Part shown: positions 1 through 5,908 of the stretch, piece by piece
Position numbering within the stretch: the first letter of the stretch is position 1
Layout: the number at the start of each line of letters is the position of its first letter
Assembly (NCBI GenBank): GCA_947373615.1
Contig: CANBYN010000120.1
Coordinates: 1 to 6,021 of the forward strand
Origin: Burkholderiaceae bacterium
Lineage (GTDB): Bacteria > Pseudomonadota > Gammaproteobacteria > Burkholderiales > Burkholderiaceae
DNA length: 6,021 nt
Direction: 5' to 3'
The notes under the pieces: model-generated
Database searches by the model: none
The model's input: the letters and a program-made list of their open reading frames with translations, nothing else
What the model was told of the DNA's origin: nothing
Made by a program: the position numbers and the translations under genes

Positions 1-1
1 T

Positions 2-1480
2 CTTCCTCGTTTTGTTAAGAATCCTTTTGGGTTCTCGGCAGAACCTAGTTTTGATTTTGACGCATTTGCAGCGGTTGTAAAAATTCAAGTACGCATGTTG
101 GATAACGTGCTGGATGCAACTTATTGGCCCTTACCTGAGCAAGCCGCAGAAGCTGCAGCCAAGCGTCGGATTGGAGTTGGGTTCACGGGGTTTGGCGATG
201 CTTTAGTCATGCTAAAGCTTCCCTACAACGAAGAAGGCGCCAGAATTGTTGGTGCAAAAATTGCACGCGTGATGCGTGATGCAGCCTATGAAGCTTCTAT
301 TGAGCTTGCTAAAGAAAAGGGTGCGTTCCCAGCATTGGATGTTGATAAATATCTTGGTAGTGACAGTTTTGTTAGTCGCCTAGATGACAAATTGAAAAAT
401 GATATTCGGCAATTTGGTATTCGCAATAGCCATCTACTTTCAATTGCGCCAACTGGTACGGTCAGTTTGGCGTTTGCTGATAATGCATCGAATGGTATTG
501 AACCAGCATTTTCATGGGTATACCGTCGCAAGAAGCGGGAGGCCGACGGTACCACCAGTGAATATGCGGTTGAGGATCATGCTTGGCGTTTATATCGCGA
601 ATTAGGTGGTGATATAGAGAAGCTGCCGCCTTACTTTGTCTCTGCTCTAGAAATGGCGGCAACCGATCATATTGCTATGATGGAAGCAGTGCAGCCATTC
701 ATTGACACAGCAATTTCAAAAACAGTGAACGTACCTGCTGACTATCCTTATGATGACTTTAAAGGCCTTTACACCCAAGCTTGGCGCGCAAACTTAAAGG
801 GTTTAGCAACCTATCGGCCTAATAGCATTTTGGGCTCAGTACTGGATGTCGCCTCAGAGAAGTCTGATTTATCGACGCAGGCTGATGATGGGGTCGATCC
901 AATGCGGGTTGTTGTCGAAAGCCGTCCCAAAGGCATCCTCCCAGCTGTTGCAGAAAAAATTGAGTATTGGACTCAAGAAGGTCACAAAACGCTTTACTTA
1001 GTTGTTTCGTTTATTTCAATTCCAAAAAAATCAAGCGAAGGCGGATCAATCGAGCGGGCTATTGAGTTCTTTATGCCAGTTGGTCAGAATGGAGAATCTC
1101 AGCAATGGATTACTTCAAGCATGCGTTTGCTTTCATTGGCAGCGCGCGGAGGATTTTTAGAGCGCGCTTTAAGTGATATGAGAAAAGTAGCGTGGGATAG
1201 GGGGGCTGTACGTCTGGGCACTTTTGAGAAGATTGATGGTACGCGGATGCCTTTATGGCATGAATCTGAAGTAGCGGCGATTGCATATGCCATTCAAAAT
1301 ATTATCGAACGTCGTAATGGTCAGTCGACCAATGATTTATCTGAGATGGTAGTACCAGGAATATCCACTCCACCCGTTATGGTTGGTAAAAAATGCAGCG
1401 AATGCGGCGCACATGCCATGATTCGGAAAGATGGTTGTGACTACTGTACTCAGTGCGGTCATCTAGGCAGTTGTGGTTAA
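2..1480 (+). CDS. nrdJ: Adenosylcobalamin-dependent (class II) ribonucleotide reductase, C-terminal part, 5' truncated by window edge
   Basis: Class II ribonucleotide reductase uses coenzyme B12 to make a cysteine radical and reduces ribonucleotides to deoxyribonucleotides in the cytoplasm, independently of oxygen. The frame is open from base 2, so the gene begins upstream; 492 residues are visible and the ATG at 95 is internal. Seen: the family stretch RRIGVGFTGFGDAL at visible residues 55-68; the substrate-binding loop PTGTVS at 150-155 (nt 449-466) followed by a conserved NASNGIEPAF; and a region from about residue 305 (ESRPKGILP onward) resembling the TSCPD domain of B12-dependent reductases. 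The C-terminal tail has six cysteines (visible residues 465, 468, 479, 482, 485, 491) in CxxC spacing; in this family such tails relay electrons to the active-site disulfide, and some may bind zinc. The catalytic cysteines of the barrel lie outside the window. The hemerythrin gene follows after 33 nt. Confidence 0.93.
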   Translation, partial: LPRFVKNPFGFSAEPSFDFDAFAAVVKIQVRMLDNVLDATYWPLPEQAAEAAAKRRIGVGFTGFGDALVMLKLPYNEEGARIVGAKIARVMRDAAYEASIELAKEKGAFPALDVDKYLGSDSFVSRLDDKLKNDIRQFGIRNSHLLSIAPTGTVSLAFADNASNGIEPAFSWVYRRKKREADGTTSEYAVEDHAWRLYRELGGDIEKLPPYFVSALEMAATDHIAMMEAVQPFIDTAISKTVNVPADYPYDDFKGLYTQAWRANLKGLATYRPNSILGSVLDVASEKSDLSTQADDGVDPMRVVVESRPKGILPAVAEKIEYWTQEGHKTLYLVVSFISIPKKSSEGGSIERAIEFFMPVGQNGESQQWITSSMRLLSLAARGGFLERALSDMRKVAWDRGAVRLGTFEKIDGTRMPLWHESEVAAIAYAIQNIIERRNGQSTNDLSEMVVPGISTPPVMVGKKCSECGAHAMIRKDGCDYCTQCGHLGSCG

Positions 1481-1498
1481 ATAAACGAAATTAGAATT

Positions 1499-1503
1499 AG
1501 AGG
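1499..1503 (+). promoter_or_regulatory. Ribosome binding site for the hemerythrin gene
   Basis: The purine motif AGAGG ends 10 nt before the ATG at 1514. It is the clearest Shine-Dalgarno-like motif at any start in this window and fixes the hemerythrin start. It lies in the 33-nt gap after nrdJ, which suggests independent translation initiation on a shared transcript. Confidence 0.55.
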
Positions 1504-1513
1504 TGCTTATTTT

Positions 1514-1912
1514 ATGTCTACTCACCAATACTCCATGTTGCCTTTGAGTTTGTACACCAATGTTCATGAAATTGATTTAGAGCATAACGAATTGTTTGAA
1601 TTTCTAGAAGGCTTTAAAGAATATTGTTTTGACTCTATTCCTATGCCCCAGTTAAAACGAGATGCTTTGCAGCAGATGCTAGAAAGTCATTTTGAGACTG
1701 AGGCTCATTTAGCAAAGACTGCAGGCATTGATTTTTCTCATCACGAAGCCGTACATATCAATATGTTAGATGTGGTGTTAAAAACGCTTAATCAGATGGC
1801 ATCCAAAAATAGTGATTTATATAGCCTCATTCGATACATTGATTATTGGTTTGAAAAGCATATCCTGAATTACGATATTCAATTTGCGCGTAATATTATT
1901 GCCGTGAATTAA
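1514..1912 (+). CDS. Bacterial hemerythrin, single-domain diiron oxygen-binding protein
   Basis: Hemerythrins are four-helix bundles that bind O2 reversibly at a non-haem diiron centre; bacterial ones act in oxygen storage, delivery or sensing, or in iron or NO handling. At 132 aa this is a stand-alone domain of normal length. All seven expected iron ligands are present: H24 in helix A (IDLEHNELFE), H59 and E63 in helix B (HFETE), H77 and H81 in helix C (HEAVH), and H116 and D121 in helix D (HILNYD). Helix B reads HFETEA where HFxxEE is more usual, but the ligand glutamate is the conserved first one. There is no signal peptide or membrane segment, so it is cytoplasmic, and no fused signalling domain. 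It lies 33 nt after nrdJ on the same strand and may share its transcript. The family is confident; the physiological role is not determined. Confidence 0.92.
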   Translation: MSTHQYSMLPLSLYTNVHEIDLEHNELFEFLEGFKEYCFDSIPMPQLKRDALQQMLESHFETEAHLAKTAGIDFSHHEAVHINMLDVVLKTLNQMASKNSDLYSLIRYIDYWFEKHILNYDIQFARNIIAVN

Positions 1913-1922
1913 CGCGTATTTT
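1887..1922 (+). terminator. Weak candidate terminator at the end of the nrdJ-hemerythrin run
   Basis: CGCGTAAT (1887-1894) can pair with ATTAACGCG (1908-1916), giving eight base pairs with one bulged A and a 13-nt loop, followed by TATTTT (1917-1922). The hairpin overlaps the hemerythrin stop codon, and the convergent dehydrogenase ends at 1935. The U-tract is short and interrupted and the loop is large, so this may be a weak terminator or chance. Confidence 0.3.
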
Positions 1923-1934
1923 CAATATTGCAAA

Positions 1935-2696
1935 TTAGCCTCTACCTACATAAGGCATCTTGGTAGCCATAATCGTCATCGAGAGTATATTGCTCTCTAG
2001 CGGGAGTTGAGCCATATGCAGCACAGCTTCACCTACATGGCTCACATCCATTCTAGGCTCAATCTTAATGGAATGATCGGCTTGCATAATGCCTGCTGCC
2101 ATTCGCTCAGTCATTTCTGTAGCTGCATTGCCAATATCGATTTGCCCGCAGGCAATGTTAAAAGGGCGACCGTCTAGTGCAATAGATTTTGTTAGGCCAC
2201 TGATGGCATGTTTTGTGGCGGTATAGGGTGCTGACATTGGTCGCGGTGCATGCGCAGAGATTGAGCCGTTATTAATAATTCTGCCGCCTTGAGGGGATTG
2301 CGCCTTCATCATGCGAATGGCTTCTTGGCTACACAAGAACGCGCCGCACAAATTGGTGTTGACCACATCCATCCATTGCTTATAGTTGAGGTCTTCGATG
2401 GGCATTGCCGGCGTTCCCATTCCCGCATTGTTAAATAAAACGTCGATACGGCCAAATGCATCTTTTACAGTTGCAAATAGCTTTTTGACTTCCTCGGGTT
2501 TGCCGACGTCACATTGGATTGCCAAAGAATTTTCGCTTGAACCACCAATCTCGACGATTGCATTTTCCAGTTTCTCCAACGTTCGCCCGACCAGAGCAAC
2601 ACTATACCCTCCGTGTATCAGGGCTTTTGCAGCCGCCTTACCTATGCCTGTTCCAGCGCCAGTAACTAGCGCAATGCGTTTAGATGCCATATTCAT
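1935..2696 (-). CDS. Short-chain dehydrogenase/reductase (SDR family oxidoreductase)
   Basis: A 253-aa classical SDR, a cytoplasmic NAD(P)(H)-dependent oxidoreductase acting on an alcohol or ketone; the substrate cannot be read from sequence. Seen: the Rossmann glycine motif TGAGTGIG at residues 12-19; basic R38 at the end of beta-2 (LVGRT), which favours NADP(H); NNAG at 89-92; and the catalytic set N115, S145, Y158 and K162 (YTATK at 158-162). After the active site, the usual PG motif is replaced by CGQIDIGNA (183-191), which I recognise as typical of one SDR subgroup rather than decay. The start is uncertain: ATG codons at 2696 and 2690 (M1 and M3) are both possible and neither has a good Shine-Dalgarno. 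It is divergent from the TAXI gene and convergent with the hemerythrin, so it is probably transcribed alone. Confidence 0.9.
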   Translation of the reverse strand: MNMASKRIALVTGAGTGIGKAAAKALIHGGYSVALVGRTLEKLENAIVEIGGSSENSLAIQCDVGKPEEVKKLFATVKDAFGRIDVLFNNAGMGTPAMPIEDLNYKQWMDVVNTNLCGAFLCSQEAIRMMKAQSPQGGRIINNGSISAHAPRPMSAPYTATKHAISGLTKSIALDGRPFNIACGQIDIGNAATEMTERMAAGIMQADHSIKIEPRMDVSHVGEAVLHMAQLPLESNILSMTIMATKMPYVGRG

Positions 2697-2699
2697 ATT

Positions 2700-2728
2700 T
2701 TGTCGAAAGAGAGATTTAAAAGTATTAT
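2700..2728 (+). promoter_or_regulatory. Candidate sigma70-type promoter for the TAXI-Bug-dioxygenase run
   Basis: TTGTCG (2700-2705) matches 4 of 6 of the -35 consensus. After exactly 17 nt, TATTAT (2723-2728) matches 5 of 6 of the -10 consensus. The surroundings are very AT-rich. Transcription would begin near 2735, giving a leader of about 40 nt before the ATG at 2774. The reverse strand of the same spacer has GATAAT at 2729-2724, overlapping this -10, but no convincing -35, so a minus-strand promoter for the dehydrogenase is only suggested. Confidence 0.4.
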
Positions 2729-2773
2729 CTTATCTTGATTTATTTAAAAAATATTTAGAGTGATTACATTAGA

Positions 2774-4141
2774 ATGACTAATAAATCCTCGCTGTCAAAG
2801 ATCGGAAAAAAGCCTATGCGTTTTCTGCAAAAATATCGCAATAAATACATCACATGGTCCTTGGCATTTCTGGCATTGCTTACGGTTCTTTTTGTCATTC
2901 TTTGGCAATTGATACCAGCTCCACCAAAGAAAATTGTTCTTGCCACAGGGGGAACAAGCGGTCTGTATTACGCTTTTGGCGAAAAGTTGAAGACTGAATT
3001 GGCCAAGGAAGGGGTGGAAGTTGAGGTGAAGTCTACCGCCGGTACGGTTGAAAATTTGGCTTTATTGAGTGATCCTAAATCTGGAATAGATTTAGCGATC
3101 ATTCAAGGGGGGGTTGCAGAGGTTGATCACTATCCAGAATTCGTTTCGTTGGCAGGTTTATTTTATGAACCCATTTGGGTTTGGTATCGCGAGGATTCGT
3201 TTAAGGAATCTGACAATCGCTTAACTGAGTTTTCCCAGTTACGTGGCAAAAAGGTTGCAATTGGTAGTAAGGGTAGTGGAACACTGGTACTTACCCAAAA
3301 ATTGCTACAGGCTAGCGGATTGAGCGAAAACAATATTAATGCTGAGTATCTGAGTACAGAGGATGCCCGATTGAAATTGGTTTCCAGTCAATTAGATGCA
3401 GTCATCTTAGTATCTGGTGCAGAGGCTCCATCATTAAAGGACTATTTATATTATCCTGGAATTCGGATCATGCAGTTAGAGCAGGCAGAGGCCTTCACTA
3501 GAATATTTCCTTATTTAACTAAACTTAATGCTCCTAGGGGTGTACTAAGCATCGAATTTGACCGCCCAAGAAGAGATATCGATTTGATTGCCCCAACCGC
3601 AGCATTAGTTGCTAAATCAAATGTGAATCCAGCAATCGTCAGCTTGATTTTGGACAACGCTCAAGATATCTTGAAAACAAATTCTAAGCTACAAAAACCA
3701 GGACAATTCCCATCCCAAATTGGCTTAGATTTTCCAATGCAGTCCGATGCCGAAAATTATCTAAATGATGGACCCTCATTTTTGCATCGTCATTTGCCGT
3801 ATGGGACAGCTGTGTGGGTTGCACGGATTGCAAAGATCTTGATTCCCTTGTTGGCAATTTTGATCCCGTTATTTTCTTATGTCCCCTCATTGCAAAATTT
3901 CCGCTTGAAGCTAAAGCTTTCGCGAATTTATACGCAATTGAAAGTGATTGAAAAAAATGCATTGGATCCTAATCGCTTTGAGGAAAATATGAACGATGTA
4001 GCGAAAATTCAAGAGCAGGCAAATCATTTAAAGATACCGGCACTAGATACCAAAGAACTTTACGATTTAAAAGGGCACATTGACGAAGTCAGAGAGCGAA
4101 TTAAGCAGATTCACGCCTCTATTCAAGAAGAAAAAAAATGA
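2774..4141 (+). CDS. Membrane-anchored TAXI family (TRAP-type) solute-binding protein
   Basis: TAXI proteins are the substrate-capture subunits of one class of TRAP transporters and usually bind small organic acids or amino acids. This 455-aa protein is longer than a plain soluble TAXI protein (about 320 aa). Seen: a basic N-terminus; a hydrophobic helix at about 27-47 with no evident cleavage site, so probably an anchor; the TAXI signature ATGGTSGLYYAFG at 57-69; a binding domain to about 350; a conserved DGPSFLHRHLPYG segment just before a second hydrophobic helix at about 352-371; and a charged, helix-rich tail (372-455) starting with basic residues, so probably cytoplasmic. Predicted topology: both ends inside, binding domain in the periplasm. 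No TRAP permease is in view. ATG 2774 has AGAG 13 nt upstream; ATG 2816 (M15) after GGAAAA is an alternative start that keeps both helices. It overlaps the Bug gene by ATGA. Confidence 0.85.
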   Translation: MTNKSSLSKIGKKPMRFLQKYRNKYITWSLAFLALLTVLFVILWQLIPAPPKKIVLATGGTSGLYYAFGEKLKTELAKEGVEVEVKSTAGTVENLALLSDPKSGIDLAIIQGGVAEVDHYPEFVSLAGLFYEPIWVWYREDSFKESDNRLTEFSQLRGKKVAIGSKGSGTLVLTQKLLQASGLSENNINAEYLSTEDARLKLVSSQLDAVILVSGAEAPSLKDYLYYPGIRIMQLEQAEAFTRIFPYLTKLNAPRGVLSIEFDRPRRDIDLIAPTAALVAKSNVNPAIVSLILDNAQDILKTNSKLQKPGQFPSQIGLDFPMQSDAENYLNDGPSFLHRHLPYGTAVWVARIAKILIPLLAILIPLFSYVPSLQNFRLKLKLSRIYTQLKVIEKNALDPNRFEENMNDVAKIQEQANHLKIPALDTKELYDLKGHIDEVRERIKQIHASIQEEKK

Positions 4142-4157
4142 CAATCACTGCAGTGAT
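4132..4157 (+). promoter_or_regulatory. A-run plus palindrome at the TAXI stop / Bug start: translational coupling, possible -1 frameshift signal
   Basis: The end of the TAXI gene has an A8 run (4131-4138). Within it A AAA AAA (4132-4138) is aligned to the TAXI frame as a -1 slippery heptamer, and the next codon is the stop TGA (4139-4141). After five bases comes the perfect 14-nt palindrome ATCACTGCAGTGAT (4144-4157), able to form a 5-bp stem with a TGCA loop. The Bug ATG (4138-4140) is in the -1 frame. Stop-start overlap is certain and implies coupling; frameshifting is speculative because the stem is short. Confidence 0.35.
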
Positions 4158-5121
4158 GCGTTGGAAAATTAGCGTTGCGATTGCAATCATATGCATATTT
4201 ACTGGACTAGATGCCCTTGGTCAGCCGTATCCAAGCAAGCCGATTACGATAGTGGTTCCTCAAGCCGCCGCAGGTACAAACGATATTGTTGCTCGCATAA
4301 TCGCGCCATCGATGGGTGATGCCTTGGGCACTTCCATTGTGGTTGAAAATAAGCCAGGTGCTGGTGGCAATATTGGCACGCAGATCGTAGCGCGCTCTGC
4401 TAAAGATGGTTATACCTTGCTGTTAACTATTAATAGTGCGCAAGCAATTAATCCAGCTTTATACAAGAATCCAGGTTTTGATCCAATTAATGATTTTGTA
4501 CCGCTGTATTACATTGGCGCAACCCCCTATGTCTTAGTTTCACCTCCGGGCTCTCCGTATAAGACATTGGCAGATGTAGTGTCAGCTGCCAAAAAGAAAC
4601 CAGGTGAATTGTCTTATGCCTCCGCAGGGAATGGAACTATTAGCCACTTATTGGGCGCGATGCTTAATACAAGCGCCGGAATTGAGATGCAACATATTCC
4701 ATATAAAGGCGTCGCGCCAGCAATTAACGATGTTTTAGGTGGTCAAGTCCCTTTGGCATTTGCTAGCCTCCCTTCAGCGCTTAATTACATTAAAGCAGGC
4801 AAGTTACAGGCAATAGCAATTAGTTCTGCAAAGCGCTCAAGTGCTGCCCCTGATATTCCAACGATTGCGGAAACCTATCCTGACTGCGTTGGGGAGGTTT
4901 GGGTTGCGATCTTCGCCCCGATTGGTGTAAATGCAGATATCGTGAAGAAAATCCAGTCAGCTATGGATAAGATGATGGCAAGGCCAGATGTACGTGAGAA
5001 GTTAATGGCGCAAGGTTTAGATCTCAGTCCAGTGCCTCCAGTTAAATTAGCTGCATTGCTAAAAGATGAGTTGGCTAAATGGGTAAAGATTGTTAAGGCG
5101 TCCGGTGCGCAACTAGATTGA
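4138..5121 (+). CDS. Bug family (TctC-like) tripartite tricarboxylate transporter substrate-binding protein
   Basis: Bug proteins are periplasmic two-lobed binding proteins for carboxylates and related compounds; most are orphans without TctA/TctB partners. This one has the usual length (327 aa). Seen: a hydrophobic signal peptide at about 9-24 with likely cleavage after ALG (26-28), giving a mature QPYPSKPI start; the ligand-loop region VVPQAAAGTNDIVAR (39-53) with the conserved D49; ENKPGAGGNIGTQIVA (70-85) and DGYTLL (90-95); FDPINDF (114-120); SYASAGNGT (159-167); and HIPYKGVAPAINDVLGGQV (186-204). The loop reads PQAAAG where PFPPGG or PQAAGG types are common. The ATG lies inside the TAXI stop (ATGA), with only a weak purine-rich AAGAAG upstream, so translation is probably coupled; ATG 4156 (M7) is a possible later start that keeps the signal peptide. 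The ligand is unknown. The dioxygenase gene follows after 14 nt. Confidence 0.92.
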   Translation: MTITAVMRWKISVAIAIICIFTGLDALGQPYPSKPITIVVPQAAAGTNDIVARIIAPSMGDALGTSIVVENKPGAGGNIGTQIVARSAKDGYTLLLTINSAQAINPALYKNPGFDPINDFVPLYYIGATPYVLVSPPGSPYKTLADVVSAAKKKPGELSYASAGNGTISHLLGAMLNTSAGIEMQHIPYKGVAPAINDVLGGQVPLAFASLPSALNYIKAGKLQAIAISSAKRSSAAPDIPTIAETYPDCVGEVWVAIFAPIGVNADIVKKIQSAMDKMMARPDVREKLMAQGLDLSPVPPVKLAALLKDELAKWVKIVKASGAQLD

Positions 5122-5135
5122 CCTAAAATAAAACT

Positions 5136-5891
5136 ATGACCATTGCAATGCTTTCTCCACCTTTAACTCCTAAGAATGAGTTAATTCAGTCACTTCGCAC
5201 TAATGGCTTTGTCGTGGTTACTGCTGAAACGGTTGCCGAGATCGCTAAAGTTGACTTATTTGACCTTCAGGCATTAACTATTTTTTGGGATGATTTGCCT
5301 CGTGATCCCTATTTAAAGGATGGTGGTCGATATCGATATCGACGTCATGCGAGTTATGAGATTAAAGGAGATTCATTTCTTTCGGTGCCACATCGTGCTC
5401 ATTGGCAGTCGGTGGACTACAACGCCCTTCATGGTGGCATCGAGCGTTGGTTCGAGCCTATTCAATCCCAATTAAACAATAACGCCGCTTGGAAGTCATT
5501 ATTGCTTGGCATGGCTCATCTTTTGAGTAGTTTAAAACCGGTCAATACTTGGTTCGTGGAAGCACATGAATTTCGTATAGATACTACCGATGGCATAGGT
5601 CGTCCTACGCCTGAAGGCGCGCATCGTGACGGACATGATTTTGTAGCAGTTTTTATTGTGGATCGTGTTGGTATTAAAGGTGGCGAAACGCGCGTCTTTG
5701 AAGCCAATGGTTCAACTGGTTTGCGTTTCACCCTCAGTCAGCCTTGGTCATTACTACTCATGAATGACGAGCGCATGATTCATGAATCTACTCCGATTCA
5801 ACCTGTTGGAGAGCATGGACATCGGGATACGCTAGTGTTGACATTTCGCTCAAATGGCTTCCAAGATTCGCCAATACGTAGCCAACAATAA
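5136..5891 (+). CDS. 2-oxoglutarate/Fe(II)-dependent dioxygenase, isoleucine-dioxygenase-like (2OG-Fe_Oxy_2 type)
   Basis: Members of this family couple 2-oxoglutarate decarboxylation to hydroxylation of a small substrate; characterised ones hydroxylate free L-amino acids such as isoleucine in the cytoplasm. At 251 aa the length is normal. Seen: the HxD iron motif H163-R-D165 within PEGAHRDGHDFV; the conserved GGETRVF (182-188); the distal iron ligand H216 in NDERMIHESTP; and R230 in RDTLVLTFR, suitably placed to bind the 2-oxoglutarate carboxylate. All catalytic residues are present, so it should be active. There is no signal peptide. The N-terminal third (GFVVV at 24-28, then RYRYRRHASYEI at 65-76) is typical of the family. 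The start is chosen because it follows the Bug stop by 14 nt; there is no clear Shine-Dalgarno, and ATG 5148 (M5) is possible. The substrate is not determinable; an amino acid is a family-based guess. Confidence 0.85.
   Translation: MTIAMLSPPLTPKNELIQSLRTNGFVVVTAETVAEIAKVDLFDLQALTIFWDDLPRDPYLKDGGRYRYRRHASYEIKGDSFLSVPHRAHWQSVDYNALHGGIERWFEPIQSQLNNNAAWKSLLLGMAHLLSSLKPVNTWFVEAHEFRIDTTDGIGRPTPEGAHRDGHDFVAVFIVDRVGIKGGETRVFEANGSTGLRFTLSQPWSLLLMNDERMIHESTPIQPVGEHGHRDTLVLTFRSNGFQDSPIRSQQ
5326..5343. repeat. 18-bp perfect palindrome inside the dioxygenase gene
   Basis: GTCGATATCGATATCGAC is identical to its reverse complement and contains two GATATC units. It encodes the R-Y-R-Y-R-R run (residues 65-70), and alternating CGA/TAT codons generate the symmetry. 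The length is unusual for a coding region, but no function can be assigned. Confidence 0.6.
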
Positions 5892-5908
5892 TTCACGCCC
5901 CATTCAAC

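Noticed and set aside
1..94. A cobalamin riboswitch or promoter before the ATG at 95
   Set aside because: The bases are coding and in frame with nrdJ from position 2, so any B12 riboswitch would be upstream of the window.
286..662. Several open frames on both strands inside the nrdJ region (for example 286-555 and 462-662 minus, 399-605 plus)
   Set aside because: They lie wholly within a strongly conserved reductase coding region, show no recognisable family features and have no start signals.
1923..1930. CAATATTG palindrome between the hemerythrin and dehydrogenase ends
   Set aside because: Only 8 bp in AT-rich sequence, which is expected by chance and too weak for a terminator stem.
2386..2763. 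125-codon open frame on the plus strand opposite the dehydrogenase
   Set aside because: It is antisense to well-conserved SDR motifs, and its composition is that of a shadow frame.
3107..3113. Run of seven G in the TAXI gene, considered as a phase-variation tract
   Set aside because: The frame is intact, the run is short for slipped-strand switching, and it encodes ordinary Q-G-G-V residues.
3684..3962. 92-codon minus-strand frame inside the TAXI gene
   Set aside because: It overlaps conserved TAXI C-terminal sequence and resembles no known protein family.
4192..4196. Cysteine 19 of the Bug protein considered as a lipoprotein attachment site
   Set aside because: The preceding residues (A-I-I) do not form a lipobox, and a better ordinary cleavage site follows ALG at 26-28.
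5516..5731. 71-codon minus-strand frame inside the dioxygenase gene
   Set aside because: It lies opposite the HxD iron-binding region and has no independent support.
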